NCBI RefSeq assembly: GCF_013359735.1
Contig: NZ_JABFMX010000007.1
Location: 62,001-126,000 of the forward strand
Direction: 5' to 3'
Source of the DNA: Arthrobacter sp. C9C5
GTDB lineage: Bacteria; Actinomycetota; Actinomycetes; Actinomycetales; Micrococcaceae
Length of the DNA: 64,000 bases
The position numbers were made by a program, and so were the translations under genes. The notes beneath the pieces were generated by a model. That model did no database searches and was not told the DNA's origin. It was given only the letters and a program-made list of their open reading frames with translations. Positions within the stretch are counted from its first letter, which is position 1; every line of letters begins with the position of its first letter. Of the stretch, positions 36,796-44,909 are shown piece after piece.

Positions 36796-38782
36796 TGGTG
36801 TTCCTTACTTCTGGGGTATTTCCGGTGTTATTGCGGTCGCGCAGGACGGTCTGGATGCCGGCGATCGACGGTTCGTTCTGCAGGGAGGTCGTGTCGCCGA
36901 GCGTCGTTCCTTCGAACAGCTGCGTCAGCAGCCGGCGCATGATCTTGCCGCTGCGGGTCTTCGGCACATCGGGAACGACGACGACGTCGCGCGGCTTCGC
37001 GATCGGCCCGATCTGCGTGGCGACGTGTGCCTTCAATTCGGACGCGATGTCCTCGGTCACCGCCGAATCTTTCAGCACGACAAATGCGACGATCGCGTGC
37101 CCGGTCTTCGGGTCCGCGACCGGGCAGACGCCGGCCTCCACCACGTCCGGGTGCGAGACGAGGGCCGATTCGATTTCGATGGTGGAGAGCAGGTGCCCTG
37201 AGACGTTGAGGGTGTCGTCCACCCGCCCCAGGATCCAGATGTCGCCGTCGTCGTCGTACTTGGCGCCGTCGCCGGCGAGGAACCAGCCCTGCTCGACGAA
37301 CTGGCGCCAGTAGGAATCGAAGTAGCGTTGCGGGTTCCCCCACACGGTCCGGGCGATGGCGGGGCCGGGGGCGTCCACCACGATGAAGCCCTGGACTCCG
37401 GGCGGGACGGTGGTGCCCGCCTCGTCCACGATCCGGGTGCCGACGCCGGGCAGCGGCCGGGCGGCGCAGCCGGGCTTGAAGTCCGCGTCCGTCGGGGCCG
37501 GGGAGAGGATGGTGGCACCGGTTTCGGACTGCCACCAGGTGTCCACCACCGGGGCCGTGCCCGCCCCCACGTTCTCCCGGAACCAGCGCCACGCCTCGGG
37601 GTTGACGGCTTCGCCGACGGTGCCCAGCAGGCGGATGGAGGAGAGGTCGTAGCCGGCCGGGACGCCGTCCGGGAACCAGCCCATCAGCGACCGGACCAGG
37701 GTGGGCGCAGTGTAGTACTGCGTGACGCCGTAGCGTTCGATGATTTCGAAGTGCCGGCCGGGGTGCGGGGTGTTGGGCGTGCCCTCGAAGATCACCTGGG
37801 TGGCGCCGTTGGAGAGTGGGCCGTAGAGCTCGTAGGTGTGGGCGGTGACCCAGGCGAGGTCAGCCGTGCACCAGTGGACGTCCCGGTCCCGGAGGGCCGG
37901 GTCCGGGTTGCTGAAGAGGTGCTCGAAGCTCCAGGACGCCTGCGTGAGGTAGCCGCCGGAGGTGTGGACCAGGCCCTTGGGCTTTCCGGTGGTGCCGGAG
38001 GTGTACATGATGAACAGCGGCGTCTCGGCGTCGAACGCCTCGGGTTCGTGGACGTCGGAGGCCCGCCCGACGGCGTCGTGCCACCACACGTCGCGGCCTG
38101 CGGTCATCGGGACGCTGCCGAGGAGGTCCGGTGCGGCGGTGCGGTTGACCACCAGGACACGCTCGATCGCGTTGTCCCCGGCGACGGCCGCATCCGCGTT
38201 CGCCTTCACCGGGACCGCGACGCCGCGGCGGAACTGCCCGTCGGTGGTGACCAGCAGCTTGGCGCCCGTGTCCTCCACCCGGAACTTGAGCGCCTCGGCC
38301 GAGAAACCGCCGAACACGAGCGAGTGGATGGCGCCGATCCGGGCCACGGCCAGGGTTATGATCACCGTTTCGGGGATCACCGGAAGGTAAATGACCACCC
38401 GGTCGCCCTTGGTGATGCCGAGGTCCAGCAGGGCGTTGGCGGCCTTGGCCACGTCGCGCTGCAGCTCGGCGTAGGTGATGGTGCGGCGGTCGCCGGGCTC
38501 GCCCTCGAAGTGCAGTGCCACCTTGTCCCCGCGTCCCGCCGCTACATGACGGTCGACGCAGTTGTGGGCGACGTTGAGCTTCCCGCCGTCGAACCAGCTG
38601 ATCTGCGGGCCCATGCCGGCCGCGGCGTCGGCCGGGACGCGGCGGTGCGCGGTGTGCCAGGGCTTGTCCTGCCCGGGCACGTCCTCCCAGTCGAGCCGGA
38701 GGGCGGCCGCCTCCCAGAACGCGATGCGCTCTTCCTCGGTAGCCGGGAGGTTGGCCGGCGCTGTTTCGGTGGCTACGCCCAT
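36788..38782 (-). CDS. acs: Acetyl-CoA synthetase (AMP-forming), in a sulfur operon
   Basis: A 664-residue classical Acs: 'VFGGFSAEALKFRVEDTGAK', 'PLFIMYTSGTTGKPKGLVH', 'DVHWCTADLAWVTAHTYELY', 'VDTWWQSETGATILS' and C-terminal '[14 protein letters not shown]' with the acetylatable Lys. It converts acetate + ATP + CoA to acetyl-CoA. It lies between ssuC and sfnG in the SAM-riboswitch operon, an unusual place for a carbon-metabolism enzyme. Acetyl-CoA feeds O-acetylhomoserine formation, and MetY returns acetate, so recycling is a plausible role. ATG 38782 was preferred; ATG 38797 is also in frame. Confidence 0.93.
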   Translation of the reverse strand: MGVATETAPANLPATEEERIAFWEAAALRLDWEDVPGQDKPWHTAHRRVPADAAAGMGPQISWFDGGKLNVAHNCVDRHVAAGRGDKVALHFEGEPGDRRTITYAELQRDVAKAANALLDLGITKGDRVVIYLPVIPETVIITLAVARIGAIHSLVFGGFSAEALKFRVEDTGAKLLVTTDGQFRRGVAVPVKANADAAVAGDNAIERVLVVNRTAAPDLLGSVPMTAGRDVWWHDAVGRASDVHEPEAFDAETPLFIMYTSGTTGKPKGLVHTSGGYLTQASWSFEHLFSNPDPALRDRDVHWCTADLAWVTAHTYELYGPLSNGATQVIFEGTPNTPHPGRHFEIIERYGVTQYYTAPTLVRSLMGWFPDGVPAGYDLSSIRLLGTVGEAVNPEAWRWFRENVGAGTAPVVDTWWQSETGATILSPAPTDADFKPGCAARPLPGVGTRIVDEAGTTVPPGVQGFIVVDAPGPAIARTVWGNPQRYFDSYWRQFVEQGWFLAGDGAKYDDDGDIWILGRVDDTLNVSGHLLSTIEIESALVSHPDVVEAGVCPVADPKTGHAIVAFVVLKDSAVTEDIASELKAHVATQIGPIAKPRDVVVVPDVPKTRSGKIMRRLLTQLFEGTTLGDTTSLQNEPSIAGIQTVLRDRNNTGNTPEVRNTND

Positions 38783-39684
38783 CGTTTCACCGCCCATTTT
38801 TCGGCGAGGCCCAGCAGGGCGTCGGTGACCTTGCCGATCACGGCCAGCAGCACGATTGCCAGCAGGAGCCGGTCCGTGCGGCCGTTGTTCTGCGAATCCG
38901 TCAGCAGGAAACCGAGCCCCATCGAGGAGGCGATGAGTTCGGCGGCGACCAGGAACAGCCAGGCCTGGGCCAGCGCGAGCCGGAGCCCGGAGAACACGGC
39001 CGGCACGACCGCCGGAAGCTGGACCGTGGTCAGCAGCTTCACGCCCTTGAGCCCGAACGCCCGTGCCGCTTCGACCAGGTTCCGGTCCACGTGGCGCAGC
39101 GCCAGCGAGACCGTCGTGAAGACCGGGAAGAACGCGCCGATCAGGATCAGGGTGACCTTGGAGTCCTCGCCGATCTTCATCCAGAGGATCAGCAGCGGCA
39201 CCCACGCCAGCGACGGGACGGCCCGGAGCGCGCCGATGGTGGGCGCGAGCAGGGCATCCGCGAACCGGGACAGGCCCACCAGGGACCCGAACACCAGTCC
39301 CAGCGCCGCGCCGGCCGCGAAGCCGATTAGCACGCGCTGCGTTGAGATCGCGATGTGCTGCCCGAGCTGCCCGCGCTGGAGCAGGTCAAGGCCGGCCTCC
39401 AGCACCATGGCCGGCGGCGGGAGCTGGACCACGCTGAACACCCCGGCGGCCGTGGACAGCTGCCAGGCGGCCAGCACCGCAGCGGGAATGATCAATCCAA
39501 GGAGCAGACGCGCCCAGCCGTTGGCCAGGATCCCGGCGGGGGACCATCCGTTCGCCGGGGAGCCGCCTCCACCCGTGACGGGGGAGTCCGGCCGGGCGGC
39601 GTCTGCCGGAGTTGCGGGGACGGCTGCAGCGCGCCCGTCCGCAACATTGTTGCCGGTGAGGAAGGGATTTTCGAGGTTGGTCAT
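38773..39684 (-). CDS. ssuC: Sulfonate/nitrate-type ABC transporter permease
   Basis: A 303-residue permease with about 60 cytosolic N-terminal residues and six membrane segments. The coupling motif 'LVEAARAFGLKGVKLLTTVQ' is the EAA loop of SsuC/TauC permeases; 'LAWVPLLILWMKIGEDSKV' is also typical. It imports alkanesulfonates or related organosulfur compounds with SsuA and SsuB. Start and stop overlap both neighbours. Confidence 0.92.
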   Translation of the reverse strand: MTNLENPFLTGNNVADGRAAAVPATPADAARPDSPVTGGGGSPANGWSPAGILANGWARLLLGLIIPAAVLAAWQLSTAAGVFSVVQLPPPAMVLEAGLDLLQRGQLGQHIAISTQRVLIGFAAGAALGLVFGSLVGLSRFADALLAPTIGALRAVPSLAWVPLLILWMKIGEDSKVTLILIGAFFPVFTTVSLALRHVDRNLVEAARAFGLKGVKLLTTVQLPAVVPAVFSGLRLALAQAWLFLVAAELIASSMGLGFLLTDSQNNGRTDRLLLAIVLLAVIGKVTDALLGLAEKWAVKRWA

Positions 39685-40739
39685 CAGGAATCCTTGATGG
39701 CGGACGCGTCCGCCTTCTTCACCAGCGAGTCATCGAGAAGCGAGGCGACGGCGTCGTCGATCTGCTTCTGGCTTGCAACGTCCCCGGTCTCCACGAAGGT
39801 CGGGCCGATCTTCGCGAGCACCTTGCGCTGGGCCTCGCCCGGCGCCGGGTCGACGTCGAGGTTGCTGCGCTGCAGCACCACGGTCTTCGCGACGGCGAGG
39901 TCCAGTCCCGCTGCGTCGGCAAGGATCTGCGCGGTTTCCTCCGGGTTGGCCGACGCCCAGGCGCGCGCCTTCTCGTAGGCGTTGACGACGGCCTGCGCCT
40001 GCTTGGGCTTGTCCTTCAGGAAGGATTCCGTGGCGTTCAGGAAGCCGTAGGTGTTGAAGGAGAGGTTCCGGTAGAAGAGCTTGGCGCCCTTCTGCTCCGC
40101 CCCGGCCATGATCGGGTCGAGCCCGGACCACGCATCCACCGAGCCGTTTTCCAGCGCCGCACGGCCGTCGGCGTGCTGCAGGTTCTGCACGGTGACGTCC
40201 TTGGCGGACAGCCCGGCTTCGGAGAGCGACTGGAGCAGGAAGAAGTACGGGTCGGTGCCCTTGGTGGCCGCCACCGACTTGCCCTTGAGGTCAGCCACCG
40301 TGCTGATGCCGGAGCCAGGCTTGGTGACGAGCGCCGCCCATTCCGGCTGCGAGAAGATGTCGATGGCCTTGATCGGCGACCCGTTGGCCTTGGCCAGGAG
40401 GGCGGCCGAGCCGGCGGTGGAGCCGACGTCGATCGCGCCGGACCGCAGCGCCTCGTTGGCCTTGTTCGAGCCGGCTGACTGGACCCAGTTGACGGTGACG
40501 CCCTGGTCCTTCAGCGCCGTCTCGAGCCAGCCCTTCTTCTTGATCACGAGGCTCAACGGGTTGTACGTGGCGAAATCGATGTTCAGTGTGGCGCTCCCGG
40601 CGGCGCCGCTTGCTGCGGGCTTGCCGGAACCCTCGCCGGCGACGCAGCCGGTGAGGGCCAGTGCGGCGGAGACGGCGGCGGCCGTGAGGAGGGAGCGGCG
40701 GGTGGTCTTGCGGCGGGTGGTCTTGCGGGCGAAGGGCAT
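39684..40739 (-). CDS. ssuA: Aliphatic sulfonate-binding lipoprotein
   Basis: A 351-residue periplasmic-binding-type lipoprotein. The signal has a basic repeat (RKTTRRKTTRR) followed by 'SLLTAAAVSAALALTGCVAG', with lipidated Cys near residue 32. The mature domain contains 'IDVGSTAGSAALLAKANGSP', where the TGSAA-like loop is typical of SsuA/TauA oxyanion-sulfur binding. AAAGGAACCTCC directly before ATG 40739 is a strong ribosome site. A 116-bp gap separates it from ssuB; no promoter is obvious there. Confidence 0.92.
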   Translation of the reverse strand: MPFARKTTRRKTTRRSLLTAAAVSAALALTGCVAGEGSGKPAASGAAGSATLNIDFATYNPLSLVIKKKGWLETALKDQGVTVNWVQSAGSNKANEALRSGAIDVGSTAGSAALLAKANGSPIKAIDIFSQPEWAALVTKPGSGISTVADLKGKSVAATKGTDPYFFLLQSLSEAGLSAKDVTVQNLQHADGRAALENGSVDAWSGLDPIMAGAEQKGAKLFYRNLSFNTYGFLNATESFLKDKPKQAQAVVNAYEKARAWASANPEETAQILADAAGLDLAVAKTVVLQRSNLDVDPAPGEAQRKVLAKIGPTFVETGDVASQKQIDDAVASLLDDSLVKKADASAIKDS

Positions 40740-40855
40740 GGAGGTTCCTTTGAGAACGGTGGATGCGGGTGCGGAGGAGGTGAAGAACGGTGGAGCGAGC
40801 CGGCGCGGCACGCTCTGGCGCGTCCTGCCGGGAGGTCCGGGGAGCGGTGGGGCGG

Positions 40856-41716
40856 CTAGTGGCCGTCGACGCCGAGGCTGGCCAGGAGCGAGGCCCGCAT
40901 TCGGGCGAGCTCCGCCGAGGCCCGGTCCCGAGGACGTTCGCCGGGGACGACGACGGTGCGGACAATCGTTGCGCCCGGCGCCGGGGCACCGGATTCGGTT
41001 GCGCGGCCTGGCTCCTTGCCGAGGACGATGATGCGGTCGGCCAGCTGGAGGGCTTCGTCGACGTCGTGGGTCACCAGCAGCACGGTGGTCGGCTCCGCCC
41101 GGTGGACCTCCAGCAGCAGGTCCTGCATCTTGATCCGGGTCAGGGCGTCGAGGGCGCCGAAGGGTTCGTCGAGCAGCAGGACGCCCGGGTTGCGGGCCAG
41201 GGCGCGGGCCAGCGAGGCGCGCTGGGCCATGCCGCCGGAGACCTCGCGCGGCCGGTGCTTGGCGAAATCCTGCAGGCCCACGAGTTCGAGGAGCCGGGCG
41301 ACCTTGGCCTTGCCGTCCCTGGCGCTGACACCGGTGGGCAGGCCGATGGCGATGTTGGCCTGCAGGGTGTGCCAGGGCAGCAGCCGCGGCTCCTGGAAGG
41401 CGAAGGCGCAGCGGGCGTCCACGCCTTGGACCGGGACGCCGTCGATCTCGACGGCGCCGGCGGTGGGGGCATCAAGGCCGGCGGTGGCGCGCAGCAGGGT
41501 GGACTTGCCGCAGCCGGACGTGCCCAGGATGGCGAGGACTTCACCGGTCCGGACATCGAAGTCCACGTCGCGGAGCACGGTGTGAGCCTCGCTGCCGGAA
41601 CCGAACGCGCGGCGCAGGCCGCGGAAGGACACCGGCAGCGCAGGCGTGCGGGTGGTTTCCCCGGCGGAGGCGTCCGCGGACGCAACAGTTGAGGCGGGGG
41701 ACAGGACAGCAGTCAT
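40856..41716 (-). CDS. ssuB: ABC transporter ATP-binding protein (sulfonate/nitrate type)
   Basis: A 286-residue ATPase: Walker A 'LGTSGCGKSTLLRATAGL', Q-loop 'FAFQEPRLLPWHTLQANIAI', signature 'EVSGGMAQRASLARAL', Walker B 'GVLLLDEPFGALD' and switch 'LLVTHDVDEAL'. The leucine-proline-tryptophan after the Q-loop is typical of SsuB/TauB. First gene of the operon ssuB-ssuA-ssuC-acs-sfnG-metY-CoA-binding, directly behind a SAM-I riboswitch. ATG 41716 has GGAG 9 nt upstream, inside the P1 helix of the riboswitch. Confidence 0.93.
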   Translation of the reverse strand: MTAVLSPASTVASADASAGETTRTPALPVSFRGLRRAFGSGSEAHTVLRDVDFDVRTGEVLAILGTSGCGKSTLLRATAGLDAPTAGAVEIDGVPVQGVDARCAFAFQEPRLLPWHTLQANIAIGLPTGVSARDGKAKVARLLELVGLQDFAKHRPREVSGGMAQRASLARALARNPGVLLLDEPFGALDALTRIKMQDLLLEVHRAEPTTVLLVTHDVDEALQLADRIIVLGKEPGRATESGAPAPGATIVRTVVVPGERPRDRASAELARMRASLLASLGVDGH

Positions 41717-41724
41717 AGGGATAC

Positions 41725-41896
41725 TCCATCGGTCCTGGCAGTAGCACCCTACGGAACGAGCCTTCGGCCCGGGTGGTCAGGCCGGCCGTTCCCATGGCTC
41801 GCTACCTTGCTATCGGCGGGTTCCGGGGAGGAAATCCGACGACCAGGGTTGCTGCGGCTTCATCGATCCAGGTCTCTCGGCCGCTCGGGATGGTCA
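41725..41896 (-). ncRNA. SAM-I (S-box) riboswitch upstream of the ssu-met operon
   Basis: Minus-strand core: GAGCGGCCGAGAGACCTGG, ATCGATGAAGCCGCAGCAACC (split: ATCGATGAA + GCCGCAGCAACC), a long variable P3 stem around 41760-41850 and GGTGCTACTGCCAGG followed by CCGATGGAG. P1 pairs CCATC (minus strand of 41889-41893) with GATGG (41726-41730). The same blocks occur in the riboswitch at 29764, with a longer P3 here. The GGAG ribosome site of ssuB is the end of the P1 3' strand, so translational control by SAM is expected. Ends approximate. Confidence 0.9.
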
Positions 41897-42054
41897 TTAC
41901 CCACTAAAACGGAATCGCCGATTTCCCCCAAATCCGGCGCGTAATATTCGGACACCTGCCTGCGATGCGCGGACCGCCGGTCGAATATTCGGAGCACCGC
42001 CCGGACGCCCCGCCGCGCCACGGCCCAGTCAGTGGTGGGACGTAGGCTGTGCAC

Positions 42055-42480
42055 ATGACCCATGTGAACGACCCCGCGGTTATCGAACGCCTCCTGCGCA
42101 CCAAGGGCAGGTGGGCGATCGTGGGACTGACCACCAACGAATGGCGCGCCGCCTACGACACCTCGCTGTACATCCGCGACCGGCTCGGCATGGAGATCAT
42201 CCCGGTCAATCTTCCGGCCGCCCCGGTACACGGCGAGACGGGCTACGCCAGGCTGTCCGACATCCCGGACGCGAAGCAACCGCTCGACGTCGTCGATTGC
42301 TTCGTGAATTCGCGGAAGGTGGGGGACGTGGTGGACCAGGCGATCGCGGTCGGGGCGAAGGCCGTCTGGCTGCAGCTGGGCGTCATCGACGAGGCTGCCG
42401 CCGCACGTGCCAAGGCGGCCGGCCTGGACGTGGTCATGAACGCGTGCCCGGCCCAGGAGGCGCCGCGCTTCGACCTCTGA
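42055..42480 (+). CDS. CoA-binding protein (paralogue of 33729-34226)
   Basis: A 141-residue CoA_binding-family protein: 'RWAIVGLTTNEWRAAYDTSL', 'MEIIPVNLPAAPVHGETGYA', 'LDVVDCFVNSRKVGDVVDQA' and 'AVWLQLGVIDEAAAARAKAA'. It shares 'WLQLG' and 'AGLDVVM' with the CoA-binding protein that ends the ssu-met operon. A TAGGCT box (42043-42048) ends 6 nt before ATG 42055, which suggests leaderless translation; GTG 42049 is less likely. Divergent from the SAM riboswitch. Confidence 0.88.
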   Translation: MTHVNDPAVIERLLRTKGRWAIVGLTTNEWRAAYDTSLYIRDRLGMEIIPVNLPAAPVHGETGYARLSDIPDAKQPLDVVDCFVNSRKVGDVVDQAIAVGAKAVWLQLGVIDEAAAARAKAAGLDVVMNACPAQEAPRFDL

Positions 42481-42546
42481 CGGCCGCTGCCGCTGACGGC
42501 CGCCACTGCCGGTAGCTGCCGCCGCCGGCCGGGCTAGGCTGGGAGC

Positions 42547-42960
42547 ATGGACGCAGCAGCACTCCGCAGGATTTGCCTGGGCTTCCCGGGGGCCTTCGAG
42601 GACTATCCGTTCGGCCCCGACACCGCGGTCTTCAAGGTCCGCGCCGCGGTGCCCGGCGGGGCCCGGCACGAGGCCAAGATGTTCGCCCTGTCCGCACTGG
42701 ACCCGGATGACCTCGTAGTGAGCTTGAAGTGCGAACCCGCGCTCGCCGAACAACTGCGGGCCGCGCATCCGGAAATCAGCGGCGCTTGGCACCTGAACAA
42801 GCGGCACTGGAACGGGGTGCGACTGGACGGTTCGTTGCCGGATTCCATGGTCCGCGACATGGTGGAGGACTCCTACGACCTCGTGGTCGCCGGCCTGAGC
42901 CGCCGCCAGCAGGAGCAGCTCGGCTGGGCCCGGCTCGCCCAAGGGGAGGGCCAGCCGTGA
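42547..42960 (+). CDS. MmcQ/YjbR family protein
   Basis: A 137-residue protein with the MmcQ/YjbR fold: 'RICLGFPGAFEDYPFGPDTA', 'VFKVRAAV...KMFALSALD', 'VSLKCEPALAEQLRAAHPEI' and 'HLNKRHWNGVRLDGSLPD'. The family adopts a double-wing fold that may bind DNA, but the role is not established. A TAGGCT box ends 6 nt before the ATG, with GGGAG in between. Its stop overlaps the next start (GTGA). Confidence 0.85.
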   Translation: MDAAALRRICLGFPGAFEDYPFGPDTAVFKVRAAVPGGARHEAKMFALSALDPDDLVVSLKCEPALAEQLRAAHPEISGAWHLNKRHWNGVRLDGSLPDSMVRDMVEDSYDLVVAGLSRRQQEQLGWARLAQGEGQP

Positions 42961-43505
42961 CGGGGCCGCGGATTGCCGACGGCGAGCTGAACTATCCCGG
43001 GATCGGCGCCACCGAGGACGGCACGGCGCCGGACGGTTTCCACCGGTTCCAGACCCGCGCCCAGCTGGGCCAGGGGTACCGCACCTACCGCCGTGTTGCC
43101 GACGGGATCCTCGCCTGGCAGATCCAGCGCCGGTCCGGGCTAAGGGTGCGGGTTGAGACCGAGGCGGTGGAGTCCGGTGCCCGGATTGTCAACGGATTCG
43201 GCATCGGACCGTTCAGAATCAACGCGCCGTGTGAGGTTGTGTGGGTCCGCCGCCCGGACCCTGGAGATGCCCCGCAGTCGGCCGGATTCGGCTACGGCAC
43301 GCTCCCGGGTCATCCGGAAAGGGGCGAGGAGGCGTTTGAGGTTTCCATCGATGCCGCTGGCGCCGTGACTTTCACCGTTACCGCGTTCAGCAGGCACGCC
43401 AACTGGTTCTATGCCGCCGGCGGAGCCGTGGCCAGGGCGGCCCAAAGACTCATCACTTCCCGATACCTTAGGAGTGCGCAAGAACTGGCCGCAGGTGAGA
43501 ACTGA
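42957..43505 (+). CDS. DUF1990 family protein
   Basis: A 182-residue protein with the DUF1990 pattern: 'LNYPGIGATEDGTAPDGFHR', 'FGYGTLPGHPERGEEAFEVS' and 'VTAFSRHANWFYAAGG'. The family is widespread in actinobacteria and has no defined biochemical function; no catalytic residues can be named. The GTG start overlaps the MmcQ stop, so the two are co-translated. The TPR protein follows 12 bp later. Confidence 0.88.
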   Translation: MTGPRIADGELNYPGIGATEDGTAPDGFHRFQTRAQLGQGYRTYRRVADGILAWQIQRRSGLRVRVETEAVESGARIVNGFGIGPFRINAPCEVVWVRRPDPGDAPQSAGFGYGTLPGHPERGEEAFEVSIDAAGAVTFTVTAFSRHANWFYAAGGAVARAAQRLITSRYLRSAQELAAGEN

Positions 43506-43517
43506 GAGGAGCAGAAC

Positions 43518-44120
43518 ATGCTGAATCAACAGACCCTTGACCAATTCTGGAACTTTGACGACCCCGGCCTTTCGGAGGCCCGCTTCCGCGCGGCGATCGT
43601 GGACGCGGCTTACGACGACGACGAGCGGGCCGAGTTCGCCACCCAGCTGGGCCGGGCCATCGGGCTGCAGGGCCGGTACGAGGAAGCCGACGCGCTGCTG
43701 GACTCGATCGACGGCGACGAACCCACCGTCGCCGTCCGGGTGCTGCTGGAACGCGGCCGGGTGCTGAACAGCAGCGGCCACGCCGAAATGGCGGTCCCGC
43801 TGTTCGAACAGGCCGCCGAACTCGCCGACCACTTGGGGGAGGACTTCCTGGCCGTCGACGCCCTGCACATGCTGGCGATCGCGGACAACGCGCACGCCGA
43901 GACGTGGACCCGGAGTGCCCTGGAGTACGCGTCCACGGTGCATGACGTCCGGACCCGGCGCTGGATGGTGGCGCTGCACAACAACCTCGGCTGGACCCTG
44001 CACGAGGCGGGACGATGCACCGAGGCCATGGTCGAGTTCCAACTGGCCGAGCAGTGGGCGGAACGGGTGGGCACACCGCAGCAGCAGGAACGCGCCCGGG
44101 CGGCCATCGACGCCTGCTGA
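43518..44120 (+). CDS. Tetratricopeptide-repeat protein
   Basis: A 200-residue all-helical protein with TPR-like repeats: 'FATQLGRAIGLQGRYEEADA', 'VLLERGRVLNSSGHAEMAVP' and 'LHNNLGWTLHEAGRCTEAMV' show the W/L-G-Y/A-F-A-P spacing of TPR motifs. It likely mediates protein-protein contacts; partner unknown. GAGAGGAG 6 nt before ATG 43518 supports the start. Third gene of the MmcQ-DUF1990-TPR group. Confidence 0.8.
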   Translation: MLNQQTLDQFWNFDDPGLSEARFRAAIVDAAYDDDERAEFATQLGRAIGLQGRYEEADALLDSIDGDEPTVAVRVLLERGRVLNSSGHAEMAVPLFEQAAELADHLGEDFLAVDALHMLAIADNAHAETWTRSALEYASTVHDVRTRRWMVALHNNLGWTLHEAGRCTEAMVEFQLAEQWAERVGTPQQQERARAAIDAC

Positions 44121-44183
44121 GCCGGTGGCCGGACTGCAACTGCAAGAATGGAAGACCGATGTACCCCACCGAAAGGCCCAGCC

Positions 44184-44501
44184 GTGATCTTCATCGTCGT
44201 TAAATTCAAGGTCAAGCCCGATTGGTCCGAGCGCTGGCTCGGCCTCGTGGAGGACTTCACCCAGGCCACCCGGCAGGAGCCCGGCAACCTGTGGTTCGAC
44301 TGGTCCCGCAGCGTGGAGGACCCCAATGAATTCGTCCTGGTCGAGGCCTTCAAGGACGACGCCGCCGGGGACCATGTCAACAGCAGCCACTTCAAGCAGG
44401 CCATGGCCGACATGCCGCAGGCGCTGGCCGAGACGCCCCGGATCATCAGCCGCCAGCTCGACGGCGAGGGCTGGGACCGGATGGGCGAGCTCACCATCTA
44501 A
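44184..44501 (+). CDS. Antibiotic-biosynthesis-monooxygenase-fold (putative quinol monooxygenase) protein
   Basis: A 105-residue dimeric ferredoxin-like (ABM) protein: 'FIVVKFKVKPDWSERWLGLV', 'REPGNLWFDWSRSVEDPNEF' (the Q-E-P-G-x-L-x-F-D-W block) and 'HVNSSHFKQAMADMP' with the conserved HxxxxHF. Such proteins include YgiN-type quinol monooxygenases. GTG 44184 has AAAGG 7 nt upstream and matches the family N-terminus; in-frame ATG codons further upstream add unrelated residues. Confidence 0.88.
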   Translation: MIFIVVKFKVKPDWSERWLGLVEDFTQATRQEPGNLWFDWSRSVEDPNEFVLVEAFKDDAAGDHVNSSHFKQAMADMPQALAETPRIISRQLDGEGWDRMGELTI

Positions 44502-44539
44502 CCCGTCCAACTCCGACCGATCGATGGGAAAATTCAGTC

Positions 44540-44833
44540 ATGTGGATCGGATGGATTGAACTCGACGTCCTCCTCGGCGACGTGCACAGCCTGAAGGAGA
44601 AGCGCTCCGTGGTCCGCCCCGTGCTGGCCGAACTCAAACGACGCTTCGACGTGTCCGTGACCGAGGCGGAGTACCACGACCAGTACCGGCGGACCGTAAT
44701 CGGCGCCGGAATGGTCGCGGCGGACCGGGCCCACCTCGTGGACGTGCTTGCCGCCATCGAACGCTTTGTAGCCGCGCGCCCCGAACTCGAACTGCTCAGC
44801 GCCCGCCAGCGCGAACTCCGCAGCGACGACTGA
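44540..44833 (+). CDS. DUF503 (YlxP-like) protein
   Basis: A 97-residue protein of the DUF503 family: 'IELDVLLGDVHSLKEKRSVV', 'LKRRFDVSVTEAEYHDQYRR' and 'VDVLAAIERFVAARPELEL'. In many bacteria the family gene sits near rbfA/infB; its biochemical role is unclear. Here it follows the ABM gene and is closed by the hairpin at 44839. Confidence 0.88.
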   Translation: MWIGWIELDVLLGDVHSLKEKRSVVRPVLAELKRRFDVSVTEAEYHDQYRRTVIGAGMVAADRAHLVDVLAAIERFVAARPELELLSARQRELRSDD

Positions 44834-44838
44834 CCAAA

Positions 44839-44902
44839 CAACGCGGGGTCACTTAGCGCCCATCCTGAGGGGATTTATGGGCGGTAAGTGACCCCGCGTT
44901 GC
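44839..44902. terminator. Long bidirectional hairpin between DUF503 and purL
   Basis: CAACGCGGGGTCACTTA...GCCCA pairs with TGGGC...TAAGTGACCCCGCGTTG: about 23 bp of stem with one internal mismatch and a 14-15 nt loop (CCTGAGGGGATTT). It is followed by CTTTTGG on the plus strand. The two convergent genes end on either side. Confidence 0.85.
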
Positions 44903-44909
44903 TTTTGGC

